DNA of 64,000 bases, taken from positions 62,001 through 126,000 of the IMG/VR virus record IMGVR_UViG_3300037041_002705, one strand, 5' to 3'. The notes beneath the pieces were generated by a model, which worked only from the letters and a program-made list of their open reading frames with translations, had not been told where the DNA came from and ran no database searches. Shown in pieces: positions 8,628-16,152 of the stretch. Made by a program: the position numbers and the translations under genes. Every line of letters begins with the position of its first letter. Position 1 is the stretch's first letter. Origin of the DNA: a virus.

Positions 8628-9136
8628 GAAAAATAGTGCTGTGCGGGGCTTCATGTTCAGGAAAAACCACAATAAAACAGAACCTTGTTGATAAAGGTTT
8701 TAAGCCTGGTATTTCTTACACAACCCGTGAAATAAGAGAGGGTGAAATAGATGGGGTTGATTATAGATTTGTATCAAAGGAAACGTTTTCTGACCTCATA
8801 AGTAAAGGTGCATTCTTTGAATACGATGATACATTCGATGATTACTACGGAACCTCAAATGATGATTTTGAGAACTGTGATGTTTTCATACTAACGCCAA
8901 AGGCCATAGAAAAATTGAAGACAACAGGGCTCATATCAAAATGCGTAATCGTTTATCTTATGGCACCGATACATGTAAGAATAAAAAGGGCGACAGAGCG
9001 CGGTGATTCCATTGGAAAGATGCTACATAGGATATCAAATGATTCTGCTGCATTTGCTGGGTTCACAGATTATGACCTTGCGATTGAGACAAAAGAAGGA
9101 AACATGGAAGAAGTCATAAACATAATACATCAATAA
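8624..9136 (+). CDS. Guanylate kinase-like nucleotide kinase
   Basis: 170 residues, the usual size for guanylate kinase or slightly short. P-loop GASCSGKTT is at residues 8-16. The GMP-binding block follows as SYTTREIREGEIDGVDYRFV, and the LID-type arginines as HVRIKRATERGD. These are the family hallmarks, so phosphorylation of (d)GMP with ATP is expected. In T4 a different-fold kinase (gp1) phosphorylates dGMP, dTMP and hydroxymethyl-dCMP; a similar broadened role here, alongside the hydroxymethylase-like enzyme at 17234, is speculation. It overlaps the ATPase gene by four bases, and the next gene starts at its last base. Confidence 0.8.
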   Translation: MRKIVLCGASCSGKTTIKQNLVDKGFKPGISYTTREIREGEIDGVDYRFVSKETFSDLISKGAFFEYDDTFDDYYGTSNDDFENCDVFILTPKAIEKLKTTGLISKCVIVYLMAPIHVRIKRATERGDSIGKMLHRISNDSAAFAGFTDYDLAIETKEGNMEEVINIIHQ

Positions 9137-9783
9137 TGAAAAACCCACAGCTTCCAACAGTTGCAGTAATAACTCCAACATACAAGAGGGCAACGAAGAT
9201 AATTGATAGGTGTGTTAGGTCCGTTCAGGGACAGACATACAATGGTCCTGTTATGCACATAATATGTTCTGATGGCCCAGAAGAGGAACATGTAAGAGAG
9301 TACGTTGATTCATTGAATGACCCAGGAGTAATTTATGTGTCAACCGGTGAAAACACGAACTCCTATGGAGGAGGCGTTAGGGAGTATGTTCTTACAAATT
9401 ATATAGAGCCCTTTGAGTATTCCAACATAGAGTACCTTGTTCACATGGATGATGACAACGTCCTTTTTCCACACTTCATAGAAGATAATGTGAATGCCCT
9501 TGAGGCAAACCCGGACAAGGCATTCTCGATATGTAAGATACTCCATCTGGGACCTCTTCCGCAACACCTTGGCCCTGCACCACAAGTCATAAATGGTGTG
9601 CCACCAGTGTTCCAGAACATAGATACACTCCAAGTTGTGGTTCGACGTGAAGCAATGCTACAATGCAGATGGAACACATTCTCTGGCGAACAGGGGTACT
9701 ATAACGATGGATACACATATGATCGTTTGGGAAAGATGTTTGAATGGGTTGAAATACCAGAGCTTTTAGCAGTTCACATCTAG
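9136..9783 (+). CDS. GT-A glycosyltransferase (family 2-like)
   Basis: 215 residues. The N-terminus PTVAVITPTYKRATKI and the metal/nucleotide-sugar site YLVHMDDDNVLF identify a GT-A fold, close to family 2. It is shorter than typical family 2 enzymes and seems to be a minimal catalytic domain with no membrane anchor, so a soluble enzyme acting on protein or DNA in the cytoplasm is likely. Donor and acceptor cannot be read from sequence. It follows the guanylate kinase-like gene with a one-base overlap and ends just before the lysozyme promoter motif. Confidence 0.8.
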   Translation: MKNPQLPTVAVITPTYKRATKIIDRCVRSVQGQTYNGPVMHIICSDGPEEEHVREYVDSLNDPGVIYVSTGENTNSYGGGVREYVLTNYIEPFEYSNIEYLVHMDDDNVLFPHFIEDNVNALEANPDKAFSICKILHLGPLPQHLGPAPQVINGVPPVFQNIDTLQVVVRREAMLQCRWNTFSGEQGYYNDGYTYDRLGKMFEWVEIPELLAVHI

Positions 9784-9789
9784 GCAGTG

Positions 9790-9796
9790 ATATATA
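9790..9796 (+). promoter_or_regulatory. Late-promoter-like ATATATA motif
   Basis: ATATATAGG lies five bases before the ATG at 9802. This argues that the endolysin starts at 9802 and not at the in-frame GTG at 9787, which would place the motif inside the coding region. Confidence 0.5.
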
Positions 9797-9801
9797 GGTT
9801 C

Positions 9802-10629
9802 ATGAGGACCTTAATCCTGGAAAAAGCAACAGAGATAACGTACTACGTTCCATTTTCACGTTCATTCAATGTGTTGATGGATGGCTTTTCCACAAGAGAA
9901 ATAGATGACATAAGAGCCCTTCTTTCTGGATCACAACCAAAGAATTCAGACCTCTATTCAACACAGATAACATTTGATAGAGATGCCTTAGTCTCCATGC
10001 TTAGCACGGGAAAAAAGGATCTTGGATCTGCAGTAGATTCAATTGAGATAAGAACAAACATTGATACTGATCCAGTAACGGATGATGTTGCAGAAATAAT
10101 CTCATCAAAGATAAACAACCAAATATCCCTGAGAAAAAAGGCACAGTCGACAGCTGCTCAAGATAACAACCCAGTTCTTTCTGAGCCATCAGATGCAGCA
10201 AAGCTTTCCGTTTCACAGAGGCTCGTTGACATGATAAAGGGATTTGAAGGGTTTAGACAATATCCTTACACATGTCCTGGAGGAGCGTTGACCATAGGAT
10301 ATGGAACAACAATGAAGCCTGGCCAGTACACATCAATGACAAAGGAACAAGCAGAGGCTCTACTAAGAAGATCCATATCTGGGTTTGAGAAATCTGTAAA
10401 GAGTTTGGTCAAGGTTCCATTAAGCCAAAACCAATATGAGGCCCTTGTTTCGTTCACATATAATGTCGGCGCTGGTGCATTAAAGAGAAGCACACTACTC
10501 AGTAAGCTAAATGCTGGAGACTACCAAGGCGCAGCCGATGAACTACTAAGATTTACAAAATCAAAAGGAAAGGTTCTTCAGGGGCTTGTCAAAAGAAGAG
10601 AAAAAGAGCGCGCGCTCTTTCTAGCATAA
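9802..10629 (+). CDS. Endolysin: GH24 lysozyme with N-terminal extension
   Basis: 275 residues from ATG 9802; a GTG at 9787 would add five. The C-terminal ~145 residues are a phage lysozyme. The catalytic spacing is Glu-8-Cys-5-Thr, read in FEGFRQYPYTC then LTIGYGTT, which is the P21-like variant with Cys in place of T4 Asp20. It also has the usual ...ALVSFTYNVGAGAL block and C-terminal KRREKERALFLA. The enzyme cleaves peptidoglycan. The ~130-residue N-terminal region has no signal peptide, transmembrane segment or recognised cell-wall-binding fold and is unusual for a GH24 endolysin. Its place directly before the prohead protease, behind its own late-type motif, leaves open a virion-associated lysozyme instead of a free endolysin. 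Confidence 0.85.
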   Translation: MRTLILEKATEITYYVPFSRSFNVLMDGFSTREIDDIRALLSGSQPKNSDLYSTQITFDRDALVSMLSTGKKDLGSAVDSIEIRTNIDTDPVTDDVAEIISSKINNQISLRKKAQSTAAQDNNPVLSEPSDAAKLSVSQRLVDMIKGFEGFRQYPYTCPGGALTIGYGTTMKPGQYTSMTKEQAEALLRRSISGFEKSVKSLVKVPLSQNQYEALVSFTYNVGAGALKRSTLLSKLNAGDYQGAADELLRFTKSKGKVLQGLVKRREKERALFLA

Positions 10630-10646
10630 TTTTTCTAAAACAACTG

Positions 10647-10653
10647 ATATATA
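10647..10653 (+). promoter_or_regulatory. Late-promoter-like ATATATA motif for capsid operon
   Basis: ATATATAG sits 36 bases before the protease-scaffold ATG in an otherwise A-rich leader without a clear Shine-Dalgarno. No similar motif precedes the major capsid gene, so both genes are probably transcribed from here. Confidence 0.5.
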
Positions 10654-10689
10654 GCAAAGGGTTAGAATCCCTAACATAAAATAAAAATC

Positions 10690-12561
10690 ATGGATCAACA
10701 AGTTCTTCTAATACTTGAGAATTCTACTTCCATTCTTGAATCAAAGAGTGAAGGAAACGGAGATGTTGTTCTCGAGGGAATATTTGCCCAGTTCGGTGTT
10801 GTTAACAACAACGACAGGATCTATGAAGAGAATGAGTACCTTCCACATCTTGACTACTTGAATGATAAGATAAAGTCAAAGAGACTGATGGGAGAGCTCG
10901 ACCACCCAGATAAGTTTGATGTGTCTCTTCAGAAGGTTTCGCACATAATCGAAAATCTCGAATACGATAAGTCATCTAGGTGCCTCAAGGGAAAGGTAAG
11001 ACTGCTGAACACAGATGCTGGAATAACAGCAAGAAGGCTTGTTGAAGCCGGTGTTCCTCTCTCAATTTCTTCTAGGGCTGCAGGCGTTGTTGGTCCAGAC
11101 AAGAAGGTAAAGCTCAAGAAGATATTTACATATGACCTTGTTGCTGATCCTGGCTTTGAGAATGCACAACTCTCACTGGTGAATGAATCATTTGGATTCT
11201 CAGCCAAGTCAAACCTTCACATCTATGATGTTTCAGAGATGTATGATCCAAACTCGCTATTCCAAGACATTGAAAACAGAAAAGAACAAAAAAATAACAT
11301 GAATATGGGCTCACATCTAAAAGATGAAACGGTAAAGGTCTCTGAGCTCAACGAGTACTCAAAGCTTGTTAAGAATGAGATCGAACTGCTTGAGAAGAAG
11401 CTCTCTGGACTTATCAAAAAGGTCAATAAGCTTTCTTCAAATGAGGACACAGTTGCAAAGGTTATTGAATACACAAACTATGTAGCTGAAAAGCTCAATG
11501 GCACAATAAACTACTGCAACTATCTTTCAGAGAATGTTGACACAAACATCACAGCTGTCAACAAGCTGAAGAGCAAGGTTTCTGATACGATAGATTATTC
11601 AAACTACATTGCAGAAAGGCTCAACCTTTCTGATAGCTATCAGAACTATCTTGCAGAGAACCTGGACAAGAACATATCATTCTCAAACTATATTTCTGAG
11701 AAGCTCAATGAGAACATCAACTACAGCAACTACCTTGCAGAGAATCTGAACAGGGCAATTGAATTTGGTGATTACCTTGCAGAGAACCTGAATGACTCAA
11801 TCGGTTACTCAGAGTATCTTGGAGAGAACCTTGATCTTTCGATCAAGCACAATGATTACCTTGCAGAAGCAGTCAACAAGACTATCGGTTACACCGAGTA
11901 TGTTGCAGAGCAGACTGACAAGGCGATTCAGTATTCAGACTATGTGGTTGAATCAATCAACGAAAAGGAAAAAGTAATGAAGACAAAGAGGAAAGAAAAG
12001 AAGGCAGCAATGGTTGCTGGTGAAAATCTTTCCGAGAAGGTGAATCATTTGATATCAGAAGCCAAAAAAGAAAAGGTACAGGTATTGAATGAGTCTGCAA
12101 AGTTCCCATTCCTACGTCATCTTTCTCCAGAAAAGAGGAAGCAATTCATCGAACTGCCGGTGACTGAAAAAGAGATAGTCAACGAAGCCATGAGCAAGTC
12201 GATATTCTTCACAGAGAAGGACGTTGTAAACATTTGGGAATCCGCTCTCGCAGCCGCAACGGAGAGGAAGAATCTTCCAAAGTGGATCACAGAGATGCCA
12301 ACGGAGTACGCTCCTGTTTGGGAATCACTGTCACAGGAGAGCCGTCAACGTATAGCGTCTCAGGCCCAATACATAAAGCTTGATACGCCTTATCAGATCA
12401 GGAACTTCTGGGCCACAAGGCCAGATGTAGTCAACTTCAACGGCAACGTCACAGAGACGCTCAATGAGTCGGTCAATCCGTACACAACGATCGAAACTGT
12501 GAAGAACAGCAATTCCTCATACATCGAAAGTGTAAGGAAGAGCTTGATTGGTAAATTGTAA
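10690..12561 (+). CDS. 21: Prohead protease (gp21-like) fused to scaffold-like region
   Basis: 623 residues. Residues ~25-165 are a T4 gp21-type prohead protease (assemblin-like fold): GELDHP with catalytic His72, LSISSRAAG with Ser127 or Ser128, and a downstream SHIIENLEY. Residues 261-428 are twelve 14-residue coiled-coil repeats of the type YSNYLAENLNRAIE. The last ~195 residues are charged and helical, as in scaffold proteins such as T4 gp22. In T4 protease and scaffold are separate genes, so this is a fusion. Hydrophobic-N-E-S/A motifs at residues 163-167, 466-469, 497-500 and 591-594 look like self-cleavage sites; the first would release the protease domain. The next gene is the major capsid protein, 26 bases downstream. 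Confidence 0.85.
   Translation: MDQQVLLILENSTSILESKSEGNGDVVLEGIFAQFGVVNNNDRIYEENEYLPHLDYLNDKIKSKRLMGELDHPDKFDVSLQKVSHIIENLEYDKSSRCLKGKVRLLNTDAGITARRLVEAGVPLSISSRAAGVVGPDKKVKLKKIFTYDLVADPGFENAQLSLVNESFGFSAKSNLHIYDVSEMYDPNSLFQDIENRKEQKNNMNMGSHLKDETVKVSELNEYSKLVKNEIELLEKKLSGLIKKVNKLSSNEDTVAKVIEYTNYVAEKLNGTINYCNYLSENVDTNITAVNKLKSKVSDTIDYSNYIAERLNLSDSYQNYLAENLDKNISFSNYISEKLNENINYSNYLAENLNRAIEFGDYLAENLNDSIGYSEYLGENLDLSIKHNDYLAEAVNKTIGYTEYVAEQTDKAIQYSDYVVESINEKEKVMKTKRKEKKAAMVAGENLSEKVNHLISEAKKEKVQVLNESAKFPFLRHLSPEKRKQFIELPVTEKEIVNEAMSKSIFFTEKDVVNIWESALAAATERKNLPKWITEMPTEYAPVWESLSQESRQRIASQAQYIKLDTPYQIRNFWATRPDVVNFNGNVTETLNESVNPYTTIETVKNSNSSYIESVRKSLIGKL
11470..11973 (+). repeat. Twelve 42-bp degenerate coding repeats in scaffold region
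   Basis: Twelve consecutive 14-residue units occupy residues 261-428 of the protease-scaffold fusion, with consensus Y-S-N-Y-L-A-E-N-L-N-x-x-I-x. Each unit is two heptads with hydrophobic residues in register, so one long parallel coiled coil or helical rod is predicted. The third unit is the most divergent. DNA copies are degenerate, which points to an old array under selection. Confidence 0.85.
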
Positions 12562-12587
12562 AACAAAATTTCAAAAAAACACAAAAA

Positions 12588-14408
12588 ATGAATCTACAGC
12601 TTTTGAATGAAGCACAGATCATCAATGAGTGGACACCAATGCTCGAGTCAGTAGGCGTCAAGGACGGCTACAAGAAGAACTGGATGTCAAAGTACTGCCA
12701 CTATCATCAGATGAACGAAAGCTTCGTAAACGAATCTTTCCAAGGCACAGGCCTTGCACAGCTTATCAATGTTCCTGGTCAAGGACCAGTAAACATGGGT
12801 ACAGCAATGACGACACCTGCAAACTTCTACAACACATCGTACCAAGGATCAGGTGATAAGTTCCCATCGCTTCTTCCGCTTGCAATCCAGGTTGCAGCAA
12901 AGACGGTTGGTTTTGACATCGTTTCTGTTATCCCGATGCCAGGTCCAACAGGCATCCTTCCTTACCTTGACTACATCTATGCAGGCGGTAAGGTTGATCT
13001 TGATGGCACAACAAACTCAAATGCTACACAGCCTTTGATGATCAGCATTGCAGCTACATCGGTCTACGATGATCCAACAGTTGGTGACACATACTATGCT
13101 GCACCTCTTCAGGCTGCTGCAGACACATCAAGCGCAACAGGTTACTCTGTAACTCTTGCTGCTGACGTTGCTGCAAAGCTTATCTATGTTGGTAAGTCAT
13201 TTGTAACAGGTGATCTTATCTTCCGTGTTACATCAACAGGCAACGTTTCTTCAGCTGGTGCTTACACAGCAGGTGCAGACACGAACACAGTAACGATTGC
13301 TCAAGTTTTTGATGTAGGCTCAGGCAACACATTCTCATCTATCCTTGGTGAAGCTAGCACAAACACTGCAAGCGATGAAGCATATGCTTCAGCAAACGGT
13401 ACAACGGCTAGCCCATTCCGCCCAGGTTATGTGAGCGCCCTTGAGAACCACATCTATGGCTTCTCAGGTGCAGGTGCAAATGACACAAACACTTGGAACG
13501 GTCCATTCACAGATGGTACAAAGGCATACGATCCAATGAGCAGGGGCACAGGTGAAGAAACCTACCCACGCGCAATGGGCATCCAGACGTTCACAAAGAA
13601 CGTACAAGCTGGTACATTCCAGGTAACGATCAGCGTAACAACTGAGCAGATCCAGGACATGAACCGCCAGTTCGGTATCGATATCCTTGCGATGGCAGAA
13701 GGCGTACTTGTTAATGAGGTATCTCAGTCAATCAACAAGCACATCCTTTCACGCGCATTCGCTCTTGGATGGCAGAATAACTATGATGTTTATCAGACAC
13801 AAGGCTTCACACTGAACCTTTCGCTTGATCCAACACAGACAGCTTCTGCAACATCGTCATCGTACATCGGCAAGACAAACGGAGCTCTTACATGGAATAA
13901 CAACATTCCAGCGTATGCAGATTACGGAAACTTCGAGAACCTCTCGACAGCACAACAGCGCATCGTCAGCAAGATCCACGCTGCTTCAAACCTCGTCCAC
14001 ACACGTGGTCGTCGTGGCCCAGCGAACTTTGTTGTAACGAACGCTCAAGTTCTGTCAGCTCTTAACATCGTTAAGGGATTCTCGCTTGCTCCATTCGATA
14101 ACACGCTCAACCAGTCAAGCGGTCAGCTGTACCCAGCAGGCACGCTGTTTGGAATGACAGTATATGTTGATCCAAACATGACATGGAATGACACACGCGT
14201 TCTCGTTGGCCGTAAGGGTGCTGACATCGAGCCAGGCATCAAGTTCATGCCTTACCTCATGGCAGAGTCTATCAGCACAATCGCTGAAGGCACAATGTCA
14301 CCTAAGATTGCTGTCAAGAGCCGTTACGCTCTTGTTGAGGCTGGCTTCTATCCAGAAGCTCAGTACTATGCATTCTGGGTTGAAACACCTGCTGCAGGTA
14401 TCGTCTAA
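12588..14408 (+). CDS. 23: Major capsid protein (T4 gp23-like)
   Basis: 606 residues, HK97-fold capsid subunit of the T4 type. The gp23-typical block MPGPTGILPYLDYIYAGG is near residue 120, and TTEQIQDMNRQFGIDILA with a following long helix lies in the core. The N-terminal ~49 residues resemble a propeptide: MNESFVNESFQG at residues 42-53 offers cleavage after Glu44 or Glu49, compared with Glu65 in T4. No Shine-Dalgarno is present; the leader is nearly all A and C. Codon use differs sharply from neighbours: I saw no ATA for Ile and one AGG for Arg, with ATC, CGT and CGC used instead, which suggests selection for very high expression. A strong terminator follows. Confidence 0.95.
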   Translation: MNLQLLNEAQIINEWTPMLESVGVKDGYKKNWMSKYCHYHQMNESFVNESFQGTGLAQLINVPGQGPVNMGTAMTTPANFYNTSYQGSGDKFPSLLPLAIQVAAKTVGFDIVSVIPMPGPTGILPYLDYIYAGGKVDLDGTTNSNATQPLMISIAATSVYDDPTVGDTYYAAPLQAAADTSSATGYSVTLAADVAAKLIYVGKSFVTGDLIFRVTSTGNVSSAGAYTAGADTNTVTIAQVFDVGSGNTFSSILGEASTNTASDEAYASANGTTASPFRPGYVSALENHIYGFSGAGANDTNTWNGPFTDGTKAYDPMSRGTGEETYPRAMGIQTFTKNVQAGTFQVTISVTTEQIQDMNRQFGIDILAMAEGVLVNEVSQSINKHILSRAFALGWQNNYDVYQTQGFTLNLSLDPTQTASATSSSYIGKTNGALTWNNNIPAYADYGNFENLSTAQQRIVSKIHAASNLVHTRGRRGPANFVVTNAQVLSALNIVKGFSLAPFDNTLNQSSGQLYPAGTLFGMTVYVDPNMTWNDTRVLVGRKGADIEPGIKFMPYLMAESISTIAEGTMSPKIAVKSRYALVEAGFYPEAQYYAFWVETPAAGIV

Positions 14409-14433
14409 TCTAGAACAAAATCTAGGTAGTAAT

Positions 14434-14465
14434 AACCCCTCTGGTTCTCCAGAGGGGTTTTTTTA
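14434..14465 (+). terminator. Intrinsic terminator after capsid gene
   Basis: Perfect stem CCCCTCTGG / CCAGAGGGG (14436-14444 and 14449-14457) with loop TTCT and a seven-T tract. AA/TT flanks extend the stem by two pairs. It lies 25 bases after the capsid stop and ends the rightward head operon. Confidence 0.9.
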
Positions 14466-14500
14466 TTATGGGGGGATTGTGGATGACAACAACACAAAAT

Positions 14501-14526
14501 AAAAAAGGGAACCAAATGGCTCCCTT
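14501..14526 (-). terminator. Intrinsic terminator for the minus-strand pair
   Basis: On the minus strand GGGAGCC, loop ATTT, GGTTCCC (one G-U pair) is followed by six T and then ATTTT. On the plus strand the G-U becomes an A-C mismatch and no T tract follows, so it acts leftward, for the genes ending at 14551. Confidence 0.75.
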
Positions 14527-14550
14527 CTTGATTACTTATTGATGGTTCTT

Positions 14551-15069
14551 TTATGCCCTGTGCTTCATGTAGTCCCTGAGGGTTGAAAGGTAATCATCTG
14601 CAAGTGTCACCTTGCTCTGAATCCAATCTTCTATGGAATCAAGGCCTTCGACCATCTGTATGAGTTCTTCTGCATTCTCAATGATGTTCTTCAGTTGGTA
14701 CTGGATCATCTTTGATTCTGGCTCATGCGCTTCTGGTGCATCCGATCCTGTTGACCTCATAGGAGAGTGTGAAGTGACATGAACGATCTCTTCTTCTCCT
14801 TCTTCTGGGCCAAACTCCATCTCATCTTCTATTTCAAGCTCATCATCCTTTTCACTTAGGAATTGTTCAAATGTAGCAAGGTTTGACTCCTTGACCTTTG
14901 TTGGAAGGCCCTTGTGCTTTGTTGAAGCATACTTTTCTAGCTCCTTTTCAGACATGGACTTTGCAAGGTCCTTCACCTTTTGGCTGACCTTTGATGCAGG
15001 AACTTCACCCCTCTTGAAAGCAAGCGCTAGTCCCATTATCTTTTGTTGTTGTTGTGATCTTGCTGGCAT
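14551..15069 (-). CDS. DUF3008-like protein with acidic C-terminal part
   Basis: 172 residues from ATG 15069. A TTG at 15090 is in frame, but the family start is MPARSQxQQ, so the later start is preferred. The first ~55 residues (MPARSQQQQKIMGLALAFKR, then a segment ending STKHKGLP) match DUF3008, a small family common in T4-like and cyanophage genomes with no known role. A CTS-like piece, TFEQFLSE, follows near residue 75, then a strongly acidic stretch and a helical C-terminal domain with IENAEELIQMVEG and a second long helix. It is the second gene of a leftward pair, 13 bases from the upstream gene. A head-core or packaged protein is inferred. Confidence 0.65.
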   Translation of the reverse strand: MPARSQQQQKIMGLALAFKRGEVPASKVSQKVKDLAKSMSEKELEKYASTKHKGLPTKVKESNLATFEQFLSEKDDELEIEDEMEFGPEEGEEEIVHVTSHSPMRSTGSDAPEAHEPESKMIQYQLKNIIENAEELIQMVEGLDSIEDWIQSKVTLADDYLSTLRDYMKHRA

Positions 15070-15082
15070 ATGAAATGTTTTT

Positions 15083-15394
15083 TTATTCAAAAAATCTATC
15101 TAGGTCACCTTCGGTGTCAATAGAATTGAGTGATCTTCTCAGATTCCTCTTCTCGTAGTCCATCTCCTTTAGGATTTCGTCTCTTTCCTTTAGGAACCTT
15201 TCTACCTTCTGTTCTATCTGCTTCCTCTCCTTGCTTTCGATCTCGTGTTTACCGGCCTTATCAAAGAGTTCAATCACACTTCTCTGGATCTCCTGAAGCT
15301 CAAGCTCAAGCTTATGGACCTTGTTAAGCTCCTTAAGTGCCTTGTACCCCTCATTTGATTCATTTATGCTCTTGATCTCTAAAAAGGTTTTCAC
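15083..15394 (-). CDS. Coiled-coil protein with capsid-targeting-like N-terminus
   Basis: 103 residues with a GTG start. MKTFLEIKSINES at the N-terminus closely resembles the T4 capsid targeting sequence (MKTYQEFIAE), with predicted cleavage between Glu12 and Ser13. The rest is a highly charged continuous helix (ELELQEIQRSVIELF; KERDEILKEMDYEKRN), as in internal head or scaffold-core proteins. It is the first gene of the minus-strand pair, and an ATATATTA/TAATATAT motif lies about 16 bases upstream of the GTG. A core or internal head protein is inferred. A short unrelated coiled-coil protein that matches by chance cannot be excluded. Confidence 0.65.
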   Translation of the reverse strand: MKTFLEIKSINESNEGYKALKELNKVHKLELELQEIQRSVIELFDKAGKHEIESKERKQIEQKVERFLKERDEILKEMDYEKRNLRRSLNSIDTEGDLDRFFE

Positions 15395-15409
15395 AAAATA
15401 GAGTTTTTC

Positions 15410-15418
15410 TATATATTA
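15410..15418. promoter_or_regulatory. Bidirectional late-type motif between divergent genes
   Basis: TATATATTA on plus reads TAATATATA on minus. It lies five bases before the plus-strand ATG at 15424 and about 15 bases from the minus-strand GTG at 15394. Only 29 bases separate the two starts, so one symmetrical element could serve both genes. Confidence 0.4.
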
Positions 15419-15423
15419 GGCAT

Positions 15424-15855
15424 ATGAAAAAAACCTTTCGAGCCCCGGCAAGCCCATTCATGTACCGCCAGGAGGTCTACCAGGATGATCCCTGGAAGAT
15501 GCTATTGATATGCATGATGCTCAACCAGACCTGCTACAAACAGGTTGATAAGGTAAGGGATGCATTCTTTGATAGGTTTCCTACGCCGGAGGACCTGCTC
15601 GCTGCAACCGATGATGAGATCATACAAATAATACGCCCTCTTGGGTTCTACAACAGAAGAGCCAAACAATGGAAGAAGTTTTCAAAGGAGTGGCTGTCTT
15701 GGGATGGGTCCAATGTCACAGATCTTTCTGGCGTTGGAAAGTATGCGTCAGACTCCTGGAAGATATTTCAAGAAGGGGTGTACTCCATAACTGTTGAGGA
15801 TAAGGAGCTGAAGAAATACCTTCAGTGGATAAATGAAAGTGGATACAACAAATAA
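15424..15855 (+). CDS. MBD4-like HhH-GPD mismatch DNA glycosylase
   Basis: 143 residues, the size of an isolated glycosylase domain. It follows MBD4 in order: SPFMYRQEVYQDDPWKMLL (MBD4 has a similar start with HDPWKLLI), MMLNQTCYKQV, PTPEDLLAATDDEI, IIRPLGFYNRRAKQW, LSGVGKYASDSW (residues 101-112, helix-hairpin-helix) and VEDKELKKYLQWI, with catalytic Asp126. The Nth-type catalytic Lys position is Tyr107, so base excision without beta-lyase is expected. MBD4 removes T, U and 5-hydroxymethyluracil opposite G. It sits two genes before the hydroxymethylase-like enzyme, and a role in repairing deaminated modified cytosine is inferred. The C-terminal WINES is alignable with MBD4 and so is not read as a protease site. 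Confidence 0.85.
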   Translation: MKKTFRAPASPFMYRQEVYQDDPWKMLLICMMLNQTCYKQVDKVRDAFFDRFPTPEDLLAATDDEIIQIIRPLGFYNRRAKQWKKFSKEWLSWDGSNVTDLSGVGKYASDSWKIFQEGVYSITVEDKELKKYLQWINESGYNK

Positions 15856-15885
15856 CAATGCTAAAACAATGGAGATAGAACAGGC

Positions 15886-16152
15886 ATGAGCATACTATCA
15901 GAAGCAGATGGAATAGTAAACAACAGGTCTGAAGAAGCAGATCGCCAGTACGGCCCATTCAGCGAAGGCATGGAAAGGGCTGCCATGATATTCAATGGAA
16001 TGACTGGTCTTGATCTTGGAGCAGAACACATGTTCAAGGCACTTGTTGCCCTAAAGCTTTCAAGAGAAAGCTACAGGCACAAGAGGGACAACCTTCTTGA
16101 CGCTGTTGCATACATACAGGGCCTTGAGAACTACATAAATGAGAGGTCGTAA
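15886..16152 (+). CDS. DUF6378-like phage protein
   Basis: 88 residues. The layout resembles DUF6378: an N-terminal helix with NRSEEADRQYGPF, a central segment with AAMIFNGMTG, then KLSRESYRHKRDNLLDAVAYIQ. That family occurs widely in phage genomes next to nucleotide or DNA metabolism genes and has no established activity. No catalytic motif is claimed. The stop overlaps the SGNH-like gene by one base, and 30 bases separate it from the glycosylase, so the three probably share a transcript. Confidence 0.65.
   Translation: MSILSEADGIVNNRSEEADRQYGPFSEGMERAAMIFNGMTGLDLGAEHMFKALVALKLSRESYRHKRDNLLDAVAYIQGLENYINERS

Noticed and set aside
10660-10676. Small hairpin in the leader of the protease-scaffold gene
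   Set aside because: The possible five-base stem GTTAG/CTAAC is short and AT-rich with no T tract; it is not convincing as an attenuator or riboswitch.
14409-14550. Additional small gene between capsid and minus-strand pair
   Set aside because: The region is filled by two opposing terminators, and no frame with a credible start survives.
15070-15090. TTG start adding seven residues to the DUF3008-like protein
   Set aside because: The family begins with MPARS/MPAKS, which is exactly the product from ATG 15069, and this leaves a clean 13-base spacer.
15835-15855. WINES at the C-terminus of the glycosylase as a protease site
   Set aside because: The stretch belongs to the MBD4-aligned C-terminal helix, and cleavage there would remove only the last few residues.
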